DNA of 64,000 nucleotides, taken from contig NZ_FNFF01000009.1 in the NCBI RefSeq assembly GCF_900100315.1, positions 264,482 through 328,481 of the forward strand. Direction: 5' to 3'. This DNA is from Streptomyces indicus. Its GTDB lineage: Bacteria; Actinomycetota; Actinomycetes; Streptomycetales; Streptomycetaceae. This document shows, in pieces, positions 38,203 through 46,463 of this stretch. Under the pieces are notes generated by a model. It searched no databases and was not told the DNA's origin. It saw only the letters and a list, made by a program, of their open reading frames with translations. Position 1 is the first letter of the stretch. Each line of letters starts with the position of its first letter. The translations under genes were made by a program, and so were the position numbers.

Positions 38203-39555
38203 TCAGAACTTGTTCAGCAGCTGCCCGTACACACCGAACGCGCCCACCGCGAGCGGGAACAGCCCGATCACGCCGATGGACTCGATCAGATCGGCGATCC
38301 TGCGCAGCCGGACCACCACATGCTCGGGCGGCTGCACGGCGAGCACCAGGAGCGGCAGTAGGGCGGCCCCGCACAGCACGGCCAGCGGGCCGATCCCGTC
38401 GGCGTGCTGCATCCACAGGATCACGAGGCGCACGACGAGGAAGCCGGCCGCCGCGAACAGCGCCACGACCTCGGCGACCAGCGGGAACGCCCTGGCCCGC
38501 GACAGCAGCACCACGGCGGTGAGCGAGGCGAGCAGCACGGTCCACACCGTGGGCTCGGCCGCGGTCAGCAGGACACCGGCGGCGGCGGCCGACAGGGCGG
38601 TGACGATGGTGGCGAGGGCGAGCCCGCGGTGGGTGGCGGCGAGCGCGCCGGCCACCTGGTGCCGGCTGACCGAGGCGCCGCCCGACCTGCGGTCGTCGAG
38701 GCCGGTGAGCCCGGAGGCCATCAGCGCGAGCCGGGGCAGCATGCCGAGCAGGATCACGGAGACCACGGCCATCACGGCGCCGAGCCGCGCGGGGTCGTCC
38801 TGGAGTGCGGCGACGCATTCCCAGATCAGCGTGAACGCGCCGGTCGCAGCCGCCCCGATCAGCCCGCCGCGGCCGAGCGGTGAGAAGAAGCCGAGCAGCA
38901 GCTGGGTGAGGACGAGTGCGCCGCCCACCGCCGCGGTGCGGACCTCGCCGGACCAGGCGTGTGCGTCGGCCGCGGTCCAGGCGGCCAGCAGGCCGAGGAC
39001 TCCCGAGGTGAGCAGGAGTGCGGTGGCGAGGCCCCGGTTGCCGCTGCCGATCTTCGCCACGAGCGCGCCGGCGGCGGCCAGGACGAGGGTGGCGACCAGG
39101 AGCGCGGTCGCGACGGACGCCAGGTCGAACTCGGCGCGGGCGAGCAGGGCCGTGATCACGGTGAAGACGACGGTGGCGACTCCGGCGCTCGCCCTGCGGG
39201 CCGCGGGGCGCCAGCGCCAGGCGCGCAGATCGAGGTCGTCGGCCACCTCGTCGGTGACGTCGTGCACGACGGGGGCCGGGGGCGCCGCGTGCGCCCGTAC
39301 GAGACGGAGTACCGCGCCGTCGGCGACCTCGGCGGAGGAGAGGGTGCTCTCGTGCGGCAGGACGGAGCCGTCGGAGGTGATCAACTGCCGGGTCATGGGC
39401 CGGGCGGCGGCCCGGTCGTCGAGCAACTGGAGGATGTCGGGCAGCAGTTGCCCTATGGGCGTGTCCGACGGCAGGACGATGTCCGCACGCCGGCGCTCAC
39501 CGACGAGGGTCACTCGGCTGAGTTGCGCTCGGGAACTCGTTGCAGTGCTCACCAC
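38203..39555 (-). CDS. eccD: EccD, type VII secretion channel protein
   Basis: This 450-residue protein has an N-terminal ubiquitin-like (YukD) domain (about residues 12-90, LSRVTLVGERRRADIVLPSD onward). About eleven transmembrane helices follow, which is the standard EccD layout. In mycobacteria EccD dimers line the inner-membrane pore with EccB, EccC and EccE. Two consecutive GTG codons can start it (39553-39555 and the next). The preceding small gene ends 13 bp upstream. No EccB or EccE gene is seen nearby. Confidence 0.92.
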   Translation of the reverse strand: MVSTATSSRAQLSRVTLVGERRRADIVLPSDTPIGQLLPDILQLLDDRAAARPMTRQLITSDGSVLPHESTLSSAEVADGAVLRLVRAHAAPPAPVVHDVTDEVADDLDLRAWRWRPAARRASAGVATVVFTVITALLARAEFDLASVATALLVATLVLAAAGALVAKIGSGNRGLATALLLTSGVLGLLAAWTAADAHAWSGEVRTAAVGGALVLTQLLLGFFSPLGRGGLIGAAATGAFTLIWECVAALQDDPARLGAVMAVVSVILLGMLPRLALMASGLTGLDDRRSGGASVSRHQVAGALAATHRGLALATIVTALSAAAAGVLLTAAEPTVWTVLLASLTAVVLLSRARAFPLVAEVVALFAAAGFLVVRLVILWMQHADGIGPLAVLCGAALLPLLVLAVQPPEHVVVRLRRIADLIESIGVIGLFPLAVGAFGVYGQLLNKF

Positions 39556-39568
39556 TTACCGGAACCTA

Positions 39569-39910
39569 TCATCGCGAAGTCGAGGCGGACGGTGGGTTGT
39601 TGGTGCCGTATTGCCCGAAATGCCCGGTCGGCCAGGTCGGCTCGACGACCTCGTGACCGACCAGCTTCTCCTGCTTCTGCTCCTGCTTGCGCTGCTCTTC
39701 CTTCTGCTTCTCCATCATGTTCTGCACGAAGGACCAGCCCACGCAGCCCGCGCAGATCACGGCCGCGATGGCGATGCCCGCGAAGACCTTGCCGAGCCGC
39801 TCGTCGGCGGTGCGGCGGGCGCGCTGCGCGCCGAAGAGGAGGGCGTCGCGCAGCCGCCGCCGGCGTACCGACACCGACTCCAGCAACTGGCTGTCGTAAT
39901 CCCGCGCCAT
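39569..39910 (-). CDS. Small membrane protein at the head of the type VII locus
   Basis: This 113-residue protein has an Arg-rich N-terminal segment, one transmembrane helix (about residues 42-64) and a Lys/Gln/Glu-rich helix (MEKQKEEQRKQEQKQEK) predicted to lie outside or form a coiled coil. I do not recognise the family. The gene ends 13 bp before eccD and is very likely co-transcribed with it, so it is a candidate accessory subunit of the secretion machine. Confidence 0.7.
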   Translation of the reverse strand: MARDYDSQLLESVSVRRRRLRDALLFGAQRARRTADERLGKVFAGIAIAAVICAGCVGWSFVQNMMEKQKEEQRKQEQKQEKLVGHEVVEPTWPTGHFGQYGTNNPPSASTSR

Positions 39911-39983
39911 GTCCCGTGGCCGTCCCTGTGCCTATCGCTTCCGCTTGCCGTGCATCCCGAACGCGCTGCGCGTCCTGTGCGCC

Positions 39984-40469
39984 CTACGCGTCCTCGGTGA
40001 GACCGAGGAGCTGCCGCATCCGCGCGTACTTGCGCGCGAGCCGCTCCTGGGTTGCCGGGTCGAGTACGGCCCTGCGCTCCGGATCGGAATTGTGCGCAAG
40101 ATCGGCCGCCTTGACGAGACGGGCGCCCGGGGTCGCGAGGATACGCGCCGCGTACGCCTCCGCTTCCTCGCCCTCCCTTTTGGTGAGGGCGAGCACGATG
40201 GCCTTGGTGGCGGGCGTGAGGGCGGCCCGCTCGAGCCACTCCTCGCTGAGCGCGTGGTCCTCGATCGCGTCGTGCAGCCAGGCCGCGGCGATCTGCTCGT
40301 CGCTGCCGCCCCGGGCACGGGTGCCTTCGGCCACGGCCTGCAGGTGCTCGACGTAGGGCCGCCCGGCCTTGTCGGTCTGCGTGGCGTGGGCACGGCGCGC
40401 GACGGCCTCGACCTCGTCGAGACGCATCGGCTGCGGCGGCGACTGCGGCGACTTCTGCTCGTACGACAT
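39984..40469 (-). CDS. HD-domain hydrolase resembling alarmone (RSH/MESH1-type) hydrolases
   Basis: This 161-residue single-domain protein has the HD pattern of ppGpp hydrolases: AHATQTDKAGRPYVEH (His28 and His42), LHDAIED (His66, Asp67, Glu70 and Asp71) and VKAADLAHNSD (Asp123). RSH enzymes have HDVVED and KLADRLHN at the matching places. There is no synthetase, TGS or ACT domain. It may be a small alarmone hydrolase, or a more general nucleotide phosphohydrolase. The ATG at 40467-40469 follows GGGGAG. It lies 73 bp before the first type VII gene on the same strand. Confidence 0.75.
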   Translation of the reverse strand: MSYEQKSPQSPPQPMRLDEVEAVARRAHATQTDKAGRPYVEHLQAVAEGTRARGGSDEQIAAAWLHDAIEDHALSEEWLERAALTPATKAIVLALTKREGEEAEAYAARILATPGARLVKAADLAHNSDPERRAVLDPATQERLARKYARMRQLLGLTEDA

Positions 40470-40604
40470 GACGCTCCCCCTCGGCTTTGCCTCCGCAACA
40501 TAAGGCATGAGGGAAGGGGAGGTACAGCTCGCGCCGGGGCGGGTGGGGTGGGTCACGCCGCGGCCCGGCGCCCGCCGCACCGCGCCCCGGCGGCCGCGCG
40601 GCTG

Positions 40605-41192
40605 CTATTCGGCGAGCGGATCGCCGAAGAAGACCCCGGAGATGATCACGAAGGCGATCCAGAGCACCGGGAGGAGTCCGACATACGACAGCGGACGCCT
40701 GTGGAGCGGCACACCGGCCGGCACCTGGGGGCCGTGCTGCCCGGGCACCGGCGGCTGCAACGCCTTGACCTTGCGCCGGGCGAAGAGGTTCCACAGCAGG
40801 GTGAACGGCGTGAAGAAGACCAGCGAGAACGGGCTCCACCAGCCCTGCCACAGCGTCTTGCCGGTCGTCTCGCGGTAGACGGCCTCGCCGCAGGCGGCAC
40901 ACATGAGGCCGTCGAACTTCTGGAAGCGCATGAGGATGAGCAGGCCCTGATGGGCACGGAACGTGACGTTCGCAACGGGTGCGCCGCCGCAGAAACGGCA
41001 ACCGGCGTGTGCGGCCTGCTGGTTGGGGTGGCCCCACTGCTGGTGCCCCCACTGCGGATGTCCTTGGGCGGGGACGCCCTGCTGGGGGTGCGCGGGCTGC
41101 TGCGGAGGGGGAGCCGCCTGTGCGTACGGGTTCGGGCCCTGCTGCGCGTACGGATTCTGCTGCATCGGCTGCTGCTGCGGTGGCGTGGTCAC
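40605..41192 (-). CDS. Membrane protein with Gln-rich head and zinc-ribbon-like cysteines
   Basis: This 195-residue protein begins with about 60 residues of QQNPYAQ/GHPQWG repeats. Two CxxC pairs follow (CRFCGG and CAACGE), separated by some 30 residues and suggestive of a zinc ribbon. Two transmembrane helices come last (about 115-135 and 165-187). The function is unknown. Relatives with this layout are common in streptomycetes. Confidence 0.75.
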   Translation of the reverse strand: MTTPPQQQPMQQNPYAQQGPNPYAQAAPPPQQPAHPQQGVPAQGHPQWGHQQWGHPNQQAAHAGCRFCGGAPVANVTFRAHQGLLILMRFQKFDGLMCAACGEAVYRETTGKTLWQGWWSPFSLVFFTPFTLLWNLFARRKVKALQPPVPGQHGPQVPAGVPLHRRPLSYVGLLPVLWIAFVIISGVFFGDPLAE

Positions 41193-41480
41193 CGGGGTCC
41201 CCCTGGTTGGTGCGTGGTGGTGCGCGGCCGGCCTGAGCGGATGCCTGCTGCCGCTTGATCGTTCGCAGGGGCATGCCTATCAGGCCATACGTTGCTTGTG
41301 CAACGGCTACTTGCCGGTACCCGCGCGCCTCCGCGCACTCACAACGCCGCGCTCCGCAGGGCCGCACGTGCCGGCAGATGGGTCGCCAGCAGGCCGAGCG
41401 CGAGGGCCGCGGCCGCGAAGGAGCCGTAGGCGGGCGAAGAAGAAGCCACGACCCCGCGTGGCCCGCGTGGGGGTCAGCAC
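41193..41480. other. Intergenic region upstream of the antiporter
   Basis: These 288 bp lie between two divergent genes. I see no coding frame with Streptomyces-like codon use and no RNA gene. The regulatory signals near its right end are listed separately. Confidence 0.4.
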
Positions 41481-41520
41481 CAATAGTTGCCACGTAAACA
41501 CTTTGGTAAGCTAACTATTG
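41481..41520 (+). promoter_or_regulatory. 8-bp inverted repeat in the antiporter control region
   Basis: CAATAGTT (41481-41488) and AACTATTG (41513-41520) form a perfect inverted repeat with 24 bp between the arms. It lies in an unusually AT-rich patch containing TTGCCA and TAACTA hexamers. It could be a repressor operator around the promoter or a leader hairpin. Confidence 0.5.
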
Positions 41521-41530
41521 ACGAGTTCTT

Positions 41531-41566
41531 GACGCCTTCTTTGCTCACGACGCCTTCGTTTCTCAC
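41531..41566 (+). repeat. 18-bp tandem repeat in the antiporter leader
   Basis: GACGCCTTCTTTGCTCAC (41531-41548) is followed directly by GACGCCTTCGTTTCTCAC (41549-41566), with two differences. It ends 4 bp before the ribosome-binding site. Confidence 0.8.
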
Positions 41567-41569
41567 GAC

Positions 41570-41585
41570 AGGAGGAAAGCCCATC
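41570..41585 (+). promoter_or_regulatory. AGGAGG ribosome-binding site before an ATC codon
   Basis: AGGAGG (41570-41575) is the strongest Shine-Dalgarno in this region. It is followed after 7 nt by ATC (41583-41585), where orthologues that I recall start with MGHADTLI. No ATG, GTG or TTG stands at this position. It decides the start call for the antiporter. Confidence 0.55.
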
Positions 41586-42860
41586 GGACACGCAGACACC
41601 CTGATAGCCATGGGCGGCGCCTTTCTCGCCGCCGCGGTCCTCGCCCGGCTCGGCGGCCGGATCGGACTGCCCACCATCCCGCTGTTCATCCTGGCCGGGA
41701 TCCTGCTCGGCCCGCACACCCCCGGCATCGTGCTGGTCGCCGACCCGCACGACCTCGAGATGCTCTCCGCGCTCGGCCTGGTCCTGCTGCTCTTCTATCT
41801 CGGGCTCGAGTTCCACATGGACGACCTCAAGGCGGGCGGCCGCAAGATGGTCGTCGCCGGAGGCAGTTACCTCGTCCTGAACGTCGGCGCCGGCCTCGGT
41901 TTCGGATTCGCCCTCGGCTGGGGCACCTCCGAAGCTCTGGTCCTCGCCGGGGTCCTCGGCATCTCGTCCTCCGCGATCGTCACCAAGGTCCTCGTCGACA
42001 CCGGACGGCTCGGCAACCCCGAGACCAAGCCGATCCTCGGGATCATCGTGGTCGAGGACATCTTCCTCGCCCTCTACCTGGCCGCGCTCCAGCCGATCCT
42101 GTCCGGCGCCGACTCGCTCGCAGCGGCCGTGACCGACGGCGGCAAGGCCTTCGCGTTCCTGCTGCTGCTCGCGCTCGCCGCACGCTTCGGCACCCGCATG
42201 GTCGGCAAGCTCTTCGCCACCCGCGACGACGAGCTCCTCGTCATCTCCTTCCTGGGCGCCGCCGTGTTCATGGCCGGGGTCTCGGAGTGGTTCGGGGTCG
42301 CGGACGCGATCGGCGCCTTCATGGTCGGTCTGATGCTCGGCAGTACGGCGTCCGGCGAGCGGATCCGCAAGCTGGTGCACCCGCTGCGGGACGCGTTCGG
42401 CGCGATCTTCTTCTTCGCGTTCGGGCTCTCCATCGACCCGGGTGATCTGCCCGTCGTGCTGTGGCCCGTACTGATCGCCGTGGCCGTGACGCTGGCGATG
42501 AACGTGGTCGCGGGACTCGCCGCGGCCCGCGTCTACCGGTTCGGGCCCGGGCCTGCGGCCAACATCTCCACCACGCTGCTGGCGCGCGGCGAGTTCGCGC
42601 TGATCCTCGCGACGATGGCGGCCGGCGCCGGACTCGACGACCGGCTCTCGCCGTTCATCGCGGGATACGTGCTGCTGCTCGCCGTCCTGGGCCCGCTGGC
42701 CGCCGGCCAGTCCCACTGGCTGGCACGGGTCCTGCCCGGAAGGCCCGGGACGACCGGGGAGACCGGGAACTCGGGGAGCACCGGAAGCACCGGTGAGTCC
42801 GGCGCAGCCGCCGAACTCACGCCTCCCGGCACAGCAGAAGCAGTGCTCGATCGTCGTTGA
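41583..42860 (+). CDS. KefB-type cation:proton antiporter, probable ATC start
   Basis: This 425-residue membrane protein of the CPA2 family exchanges monovalent cations for protons. About twelve helices are visible, with the family's GLVLLLFYLGLEF segment and the VVEDIF motif. The C-terminal 40 residues are low-complexity Gly/Thr/Ser repeats without an RCK/TrkA domain. The start is uncertain. ATC at 41583 has an ideal ribosome-binding site and yields IGHADTLIAMGG. Other in-frame choices are TTG codons at 41487, 41529 and 41541, without good ribosome-binding sites, or ATG at 41610, 34 nt from it. Its 3' end overlaps the convergent phosphatase gene by 44 bp. Confidence 0.85.
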   Translation: MGHADTLIAMGGAFLAAAVLARLGGRIGLPTIPLFILAGILLGPHTPGIVLVADPHDLEMLSALGLVLLLFYLGLEFHMDDLKAGGRKMVVAGGSYLVLNVGAGLGFGFALGWGTSEALVLAGVLGISSSAIVTKVLVDTGRLGNPETKPILGIIVVEDIFLALYLAALQPILSGADSLAAAVTDGGKAFAFLLLLALAARFGTRMVGKLFATRDDELLVISFLGAAVFMAGVSEWFGVADAIGAFMVGLMLGSTASGERIRKLVHPLRDAFGAIFFFAFGLSIDPGDLPVVLWPVLIAVAVTLAMNVVAGLAAARVYRFGPGPAANISTTLLARGEFALILATMAAGAGLDDRLSPFIAGYVLLLAVLGPLAAGQSHWLARVLPGRPGTTGETGNSGSTGSTGESGAAAELTPPGTAEAVLDRR

Positions 42861-43983
42861 CGTCCTTGGCGACCGCCTCGATCAGATGCCACGCGGCACC
42901 GTGGAAGCCGCCCGCGACATAGCGGTCGGCTTCCCCGGTGAGGCGGTCGATGCCCTCGGCGAGATCGCGGTCGGAGGTCTCGACCAGGCCGTCCGTGAAG
43001 AGCATCAGGACGTCACCGGGCCGCAGCGAGCCCTTCACCGGGTCGAACTGCGCACCGTCGTACACCCCGAGCAGCGGACCCTCGGCGTTCTTCTCCTCCC
43101 AGCGGCCCGACCCCGCGTGCAGCTGGAGGGCGGGCGGATGGCCCGCGGAGAGCAGCTCGTAGTCGCCCGACTCGAGGTCGAGGGCGAGGTGGATCGAGGT
43201 CGCGAAGCCCTCGTCCCAGTCCTGGCGCAGCAGATAGCCGTTGGCCGCCGGCAGGAACTCGTGCGGCGGCAGCGAGCCGAGCAGACCGCCGAAGGCGCCG
43301 GACAGGAGCAGCGCGCGCGAGGCCGCGCCCATGCCCTTGCCGGAGACGTCGGTGAGGACGACCTCCAGGGTGCGGCCGCCGTTCGTACGGGCCGCGCAGA
43401 CGAAGTCGCCGGAGAAGGACTGGCCGCCCGCGGGCCGCAGCGCCATCTCGCGGTGCCAGCCGGCCGGCAGCGTGGGCAGCTTGCTCTGCACCCGGATGCG
43501 TTCGCGCAGGTCGAAGAGCATCGTGCCGCCGCGCCGCCACGGCACACCGACCCTGCTGCGGAACTGGGCGATGAGCAGCCCGAAGAACCCGCAGGCCGCG
43601 ACCACGAGCACGATGCCGGGCGTGACCGTCGCCGGACTCTCGTGGTACGGCCCGAGCACCACCGACTCGACGATCAGGGCGGCCGCGGCGGCCGCGTAGA
43701 GACCGAGCAGGCTCGCGGGCCGGAGCAGCAGCCCGCCCGCGACGATCGGCAGGCAGAGCAGCGCGGGCGAGAACCACACGGGTATCGCGAGCGTGCCCGC
43801 CGTGATCGCGGGGATCATCAGGAGCAGGCCGGCGAGCGCCACCCAGTCGGAGCCCTCGCCGCGGAAGTAGTCGACCCCGGATTTGCGCAGCCCGACGCGG
43901 GCCCGGTGCCACCGCTTGCGCATCCGGGCCGGGAACGTCTCCGCCTCCGCGCGGTCCGCGCGGGCGCGCTGTGCACCGGTCAT
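42817..43983 (-). CDS. Membrane PP2C (SpoIIE-type) Ser/Thr phosphatase
   Basis: This 388-residue protein has an N-terminal membrane region with five to six helices (residues 48-150). A PP2C/SpoIIE domain follows with metal-binding motifs FSGDFVCA, LTDVSGKGMGAA and LMLFTDGLVE. Such phosphatases act on anti-anti-sigma factors or other phosphoproteins in streptomycetes. No sensor (PAS/GAF) domain or anti-sigma partner is adjacent. Its 3' end overlaps the antiporter gene. Confidence 0.9.
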   Translation of the reverse strand: MTGAQRARADRAEAETFPARMRKRWHRARVGLRKSGVDYFRGEGSDWVALAGLLLMIPAITAGTLAIPVWFSPALLCLPIVAGGLLLRPASLLGLYAAAAAALIVESVVLGPYHESPATVTPGIVLVVAACGFFGLLIAQFRSRVGVPWRRGGTMLFDLRERIRVQSKLPTLPAGWHREMALRPAGGQSFSGDFVCAARTNGGRTLEVVLTDVSGKGMGAASRALLLSGAFGGLLGSLPPHEFLPAANGYLLRQDWDEGFATSIHLALDLESGDYELLSAGHPPALQLHAGSGRWEEKNAEGPLLGVYDGAQFDPVKGSLRPGDVLMLFTDGLVETSDRDLAEGIDRLTGEADRYVAGGFHGAAWHLIEAVAKDVNDDRALLLLCREA

Positions 43984-44227
43984 CGTCCGTGGACCCTATC
44001 CACCCCGGGCCGCCCCGCGCACGGGAGGTCCGCCTTGTCCCCCGCACGAGCGTGGCCGGTCACACCCGGTGTGACACCGGGATCACGGCAGGTGGTCACC
44101 CGCGCACCACCGTTCACGCGCGCCCGGTTCCTCCGGATTGCGCCCGTGTACCGGGGAAGGGCGCCCCCATGCCGGATCGCGCGGAAAATACCTCGCCCGT
44201 CTCGCGGGCGGCTGATAGGCAGAGCGT

Positions 44228-45457
44228 ATGACTCTTGAGATCCGCACCCTGGACGCGAACGACTGGGACCGCTGGTTCACCCACCTGGAGACCGCCTTCG
44301 GCGGGGTCCGGTCCCCTGCGCAGGAGCGGGAGTTCGACCAGGCCGTCACCGAGACCGAGCGCTCTCTCGGCGTGTGGGACGGCGACCAGGTCGTCGGCAC
44401 CGCGGGCGCCTTCTCCTTCCGTATGGCCGTCCCCGGCGGGGCGCTGGTGCCCGCGGCCGGCGTCACCATGGTCAGCGTGGCCGCCACGCACCGCCGCCGC
44501 GGCCTCCTCACCTCGATGATGCGCCGCCAGCTCGACGACGTGCGCGCCCTCGGCGAGCCGCTCGCGGTGCTCACGGCCTCCGAGCCGGAGATCTACGGGC
44601 GCTTCGGATACGGGATCGCCACCCAGCAGCTCAGTGCGGAGATCGACAGCACACGGGCGCGGCTCGCGGTGCCGGCGGGCACGGACGCGGTACGGCTGCG
44701 GCTCGTGGACGCCGAGGAAGTGCTCGACCGCTGCGAGGAGTTGTACGCGCGGCTGGTGCCGCTGCGGCCCGGGATGCTCGCGCGGCTCGACACCTGGCGC
44801 GCGGGCATGCTCATCGATCCGGCCGAGCAGCGCGAGGGCGCCTCGCCGTTGCAGTGCCTCGTGGCCGAGCGGGAGGGCGAGCTGGTCGGGTACGCGCGCT
44901 TCCGCACCAAGCCCGAGTGGGAGCCCGCGGGGCCGCGCGGCACGGTGAAGGTGCACGACCTGGAGGCCGTGGACGCGGCCGCGCACGCCGCGCTGATGCG
45001 GCACTTCCTGTCCATGGACCTGATGACGAAGGTCGAGCTGCGCAACCGGCCGGTGGACGACCCCTGGCAGCACCTCGTCTCCGACATCCGCCGCTGCAAC
45101 CTGCGGCTGCGGGACTCGCTCCACGTGCGGCCGGTCGAGGTCGGTGCGGCGCTCGAGGCGCGGACGTACCGTACGCCGGTCGACGTGGTCTTCGAGGTGT
45201 CCGACCCCTTCTGCCCCTGGAACGAAGGGCGTTGGCGGCTCACCGGGGACAGCGTGGGCGCCTCGTGCAAGCGCACGGAGGACGCGGCGGATCTCGCCCT
45301 GTCCGTACGGGAGTTGGGGGCGGCGTATCTGGGCGGGTTCAGCCTGGTGTCGCTGGCGGCGGCGGGGCGGGTGGCCGAGCTTCGGCCCGGCGCCTTGGCA
45401 CAGGCTTCTCTGGCCTTCGGGTCGGATGTGGCGCCCTGGCTCCCGTACGGGTTCTGA
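44228..45457 (+). CDS. Eis-type GNAT N-acetyltransferase
   Basis: This 409-residue protein has two GNAT folds and a C-terminal sterol-carrier-like domain, the Eis architecture. The acetyl-CoA loop VAATHRRRGLLTSMM and the EPEIYGRFGYG segment are present. The chain ends in an aromatic residue with a free carboxylate (PYGF), as in Eis where the C-terminus is catalytic. Family members acetylate amines, including aminoglycosides, at several positions; the physiological substrate is unknown. It is probably monocistronic. Confidence 0.9.
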   Translation: MTLEIRTLDANDWDRWFTHLETAFGGVRSPAQEREFDQAVTETERSLGVWDGDQVVGTAGAFSFRMAVPGGALVPAAGVTMVSVAATHRRRGLLTSMMRRQLDDVRALGEPLAVLTASEPEIYGRFGYGIATQQLSAEIDSTRARLAVPAGTDAVRLRLVDAEEVLDRCEELYARLVPLRPGMLARLDTWRAGMLIDPAEQREGASPLQCLVAEREGELVGYARFRTKPEWEPAGPRGTVKVHDLEAVDAAAHAALMRHFLSMDLMTKVELRNRPVDDPWQHLVSDIRRCNLRLRDSLHVRPVEVGAALEARTYRTPVDVVFEVSDPFCPWNEGRWRLTGDSVGASCKRTEDAADLALSVRELGAAYLGGFSLVSLAAAGRVAELRPGALAQASLAFGSDVAPWLPYGF

Positions 45458-45502
45458 GCAGCCCGGGCCCGGTTCAGCGGGACTGGCAGCCCAAGCGGCG
45501 GC

Positions 45503-46312
45503 TCAGCGGGACTGGCAGCCCGGGCACCAGAACAGGTTGCGGGCGGCGAGATCGGCGGTGCGGATCTCGCCGCCACAGATGTGGCAGGGCTGCAGGGCCC
45601 TGCGGTACACGTAGACCTCGCCGCCGTGGTCGTCCACGCGCGGCGGACGGCCCATCGCCTCCGGGGTGTGCTCGGGGCGCACGGTGTCGATGCGGTTGAG
45701 GCGTACGCCCTCGCGCATCAGCTCCACCAAGTCGGCCCAGATCGCGTCCCATTCGCGGCGCGTGAGGTCCTTGCCCGCGCGGTACGGGTCGATGCCGTGC
45801 CGGAAGAGGACCTCGGCGCGGTAGACGTTGCCGACGCCCGCGATGACCTTCTGGTCCATGAGCAGCGCGGCGATCGTCGTACGGGAGCGGCTGATCCGCG
45901 CCCACGCCTTGTCGGGGCCGTCCTCCGCGCGCAGCGGGTCGGGGCCGAGCCGCTCATGTATGGCCTGCTTGTCGCCGTCCGTGATGAGCGCGCAGGTCGT
46001 CGGGCCGCGCAGATCCGCGTACGCCTTGGCGTGCAGGAGCCGCAGCCGCACCGTGTCGGTGGGCGGGGGCGCGGCGGGGCCGCCGAAGTTCAGCTTGCCG
46101 AAGAGGCCGAGGTGGATGTGGATCCAGCCGAGCCGCCCGAAGCCGAGGAAGAGGTGCTTGCCGTGGGCTTCGGCGGCGGTGAGCATGCGGCCGTCGAGGA
46201 GTGCGGCGCTGTCGGAGAACTTGCCCTGAGGGCTGGTGACACGGAGCTTGCGCCGCAGGAAGCGCTCGCTGTGGTCCTGTGCGAGGCGGTGGATCGTGTG
46301 CCCCTCAGGCAC
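45503..46312 (-). CDS. Fpg/Nei-family DNA glycosylase (endonuclease VIII-like)
   Basis: This 269-residue base-excision repair enzyme has the N-terminal catalytic proline and glutamate (PEGHTIHR), an H2TH domain (DQKVIAGVGNVYRAEVLF) and a C-terminal zinc finger (CHICGG and CPGC). The PEGHTIHR start matches the actinobacterial Nei branch. The GTG at 46310-46312 follows GGAGAA at 5 nt. It lies 150 bp downstream of rpiB on the same strand, a pairing also found in mycobacteria. Confidence 0.92.
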   Translation of the reverse strand: MPEGHTIHRLAQDHSERFLRRKLRVTSPQGKFSDSAALLDGRMLTAAEAHGKHLFLGFGRLGWIHIHLGLFGKLNFGGPAAPPPTDTVRLRLLHAKAYADLRGPTTCALITDGDKQAIHERLGPDPLRAEDGPDKAWARISRSRTTIAALLMDQKVIAGVGNVYRAEVLFRHGIDPYRAGKDLTRREWDAIWADLVELMREGVRLNRIDTVRPEHTPEAMGRPPRVDDHGGEVYVYRRALQPCHICGGEIRTADLAARNLFWCPGCQSR

Positions 46313-46342
46313 GGGGGTTCTCCTTCGGACGGGACTGCCGAC

Positions 46343-46396
46343 ACAGACGCTGACGCCGGCACAGACGCTGACGCCGGCACCGACACCGACGCCGAC
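46343..46396. repeat. 18-bp tandem repeats upstream of the glycosylase
   Basis: ACAGACGCTGACGCCGGC is repeated exactly twice (46343-46360 and 46361-46378), followed by a degenerate third copy to 46396, in the rpiB-glycosylase gap. Confidence 0.75.
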
Positions 46397-46463
46397 AGGA
46401 CGGCGGACGCAGGCGTACGAAGACGGGCCGGCCGGAGCCGACCCGTCGTCCGTGCTGCGGGAA

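Noticed and set aside
41487..42860. TTG start for the antiporter at 41487
   Set aside because: It has no Shine-Dalgarno, would place the inverted repeat and tandem repeat inside the coding region, and gives an N-terminus unlike the family.
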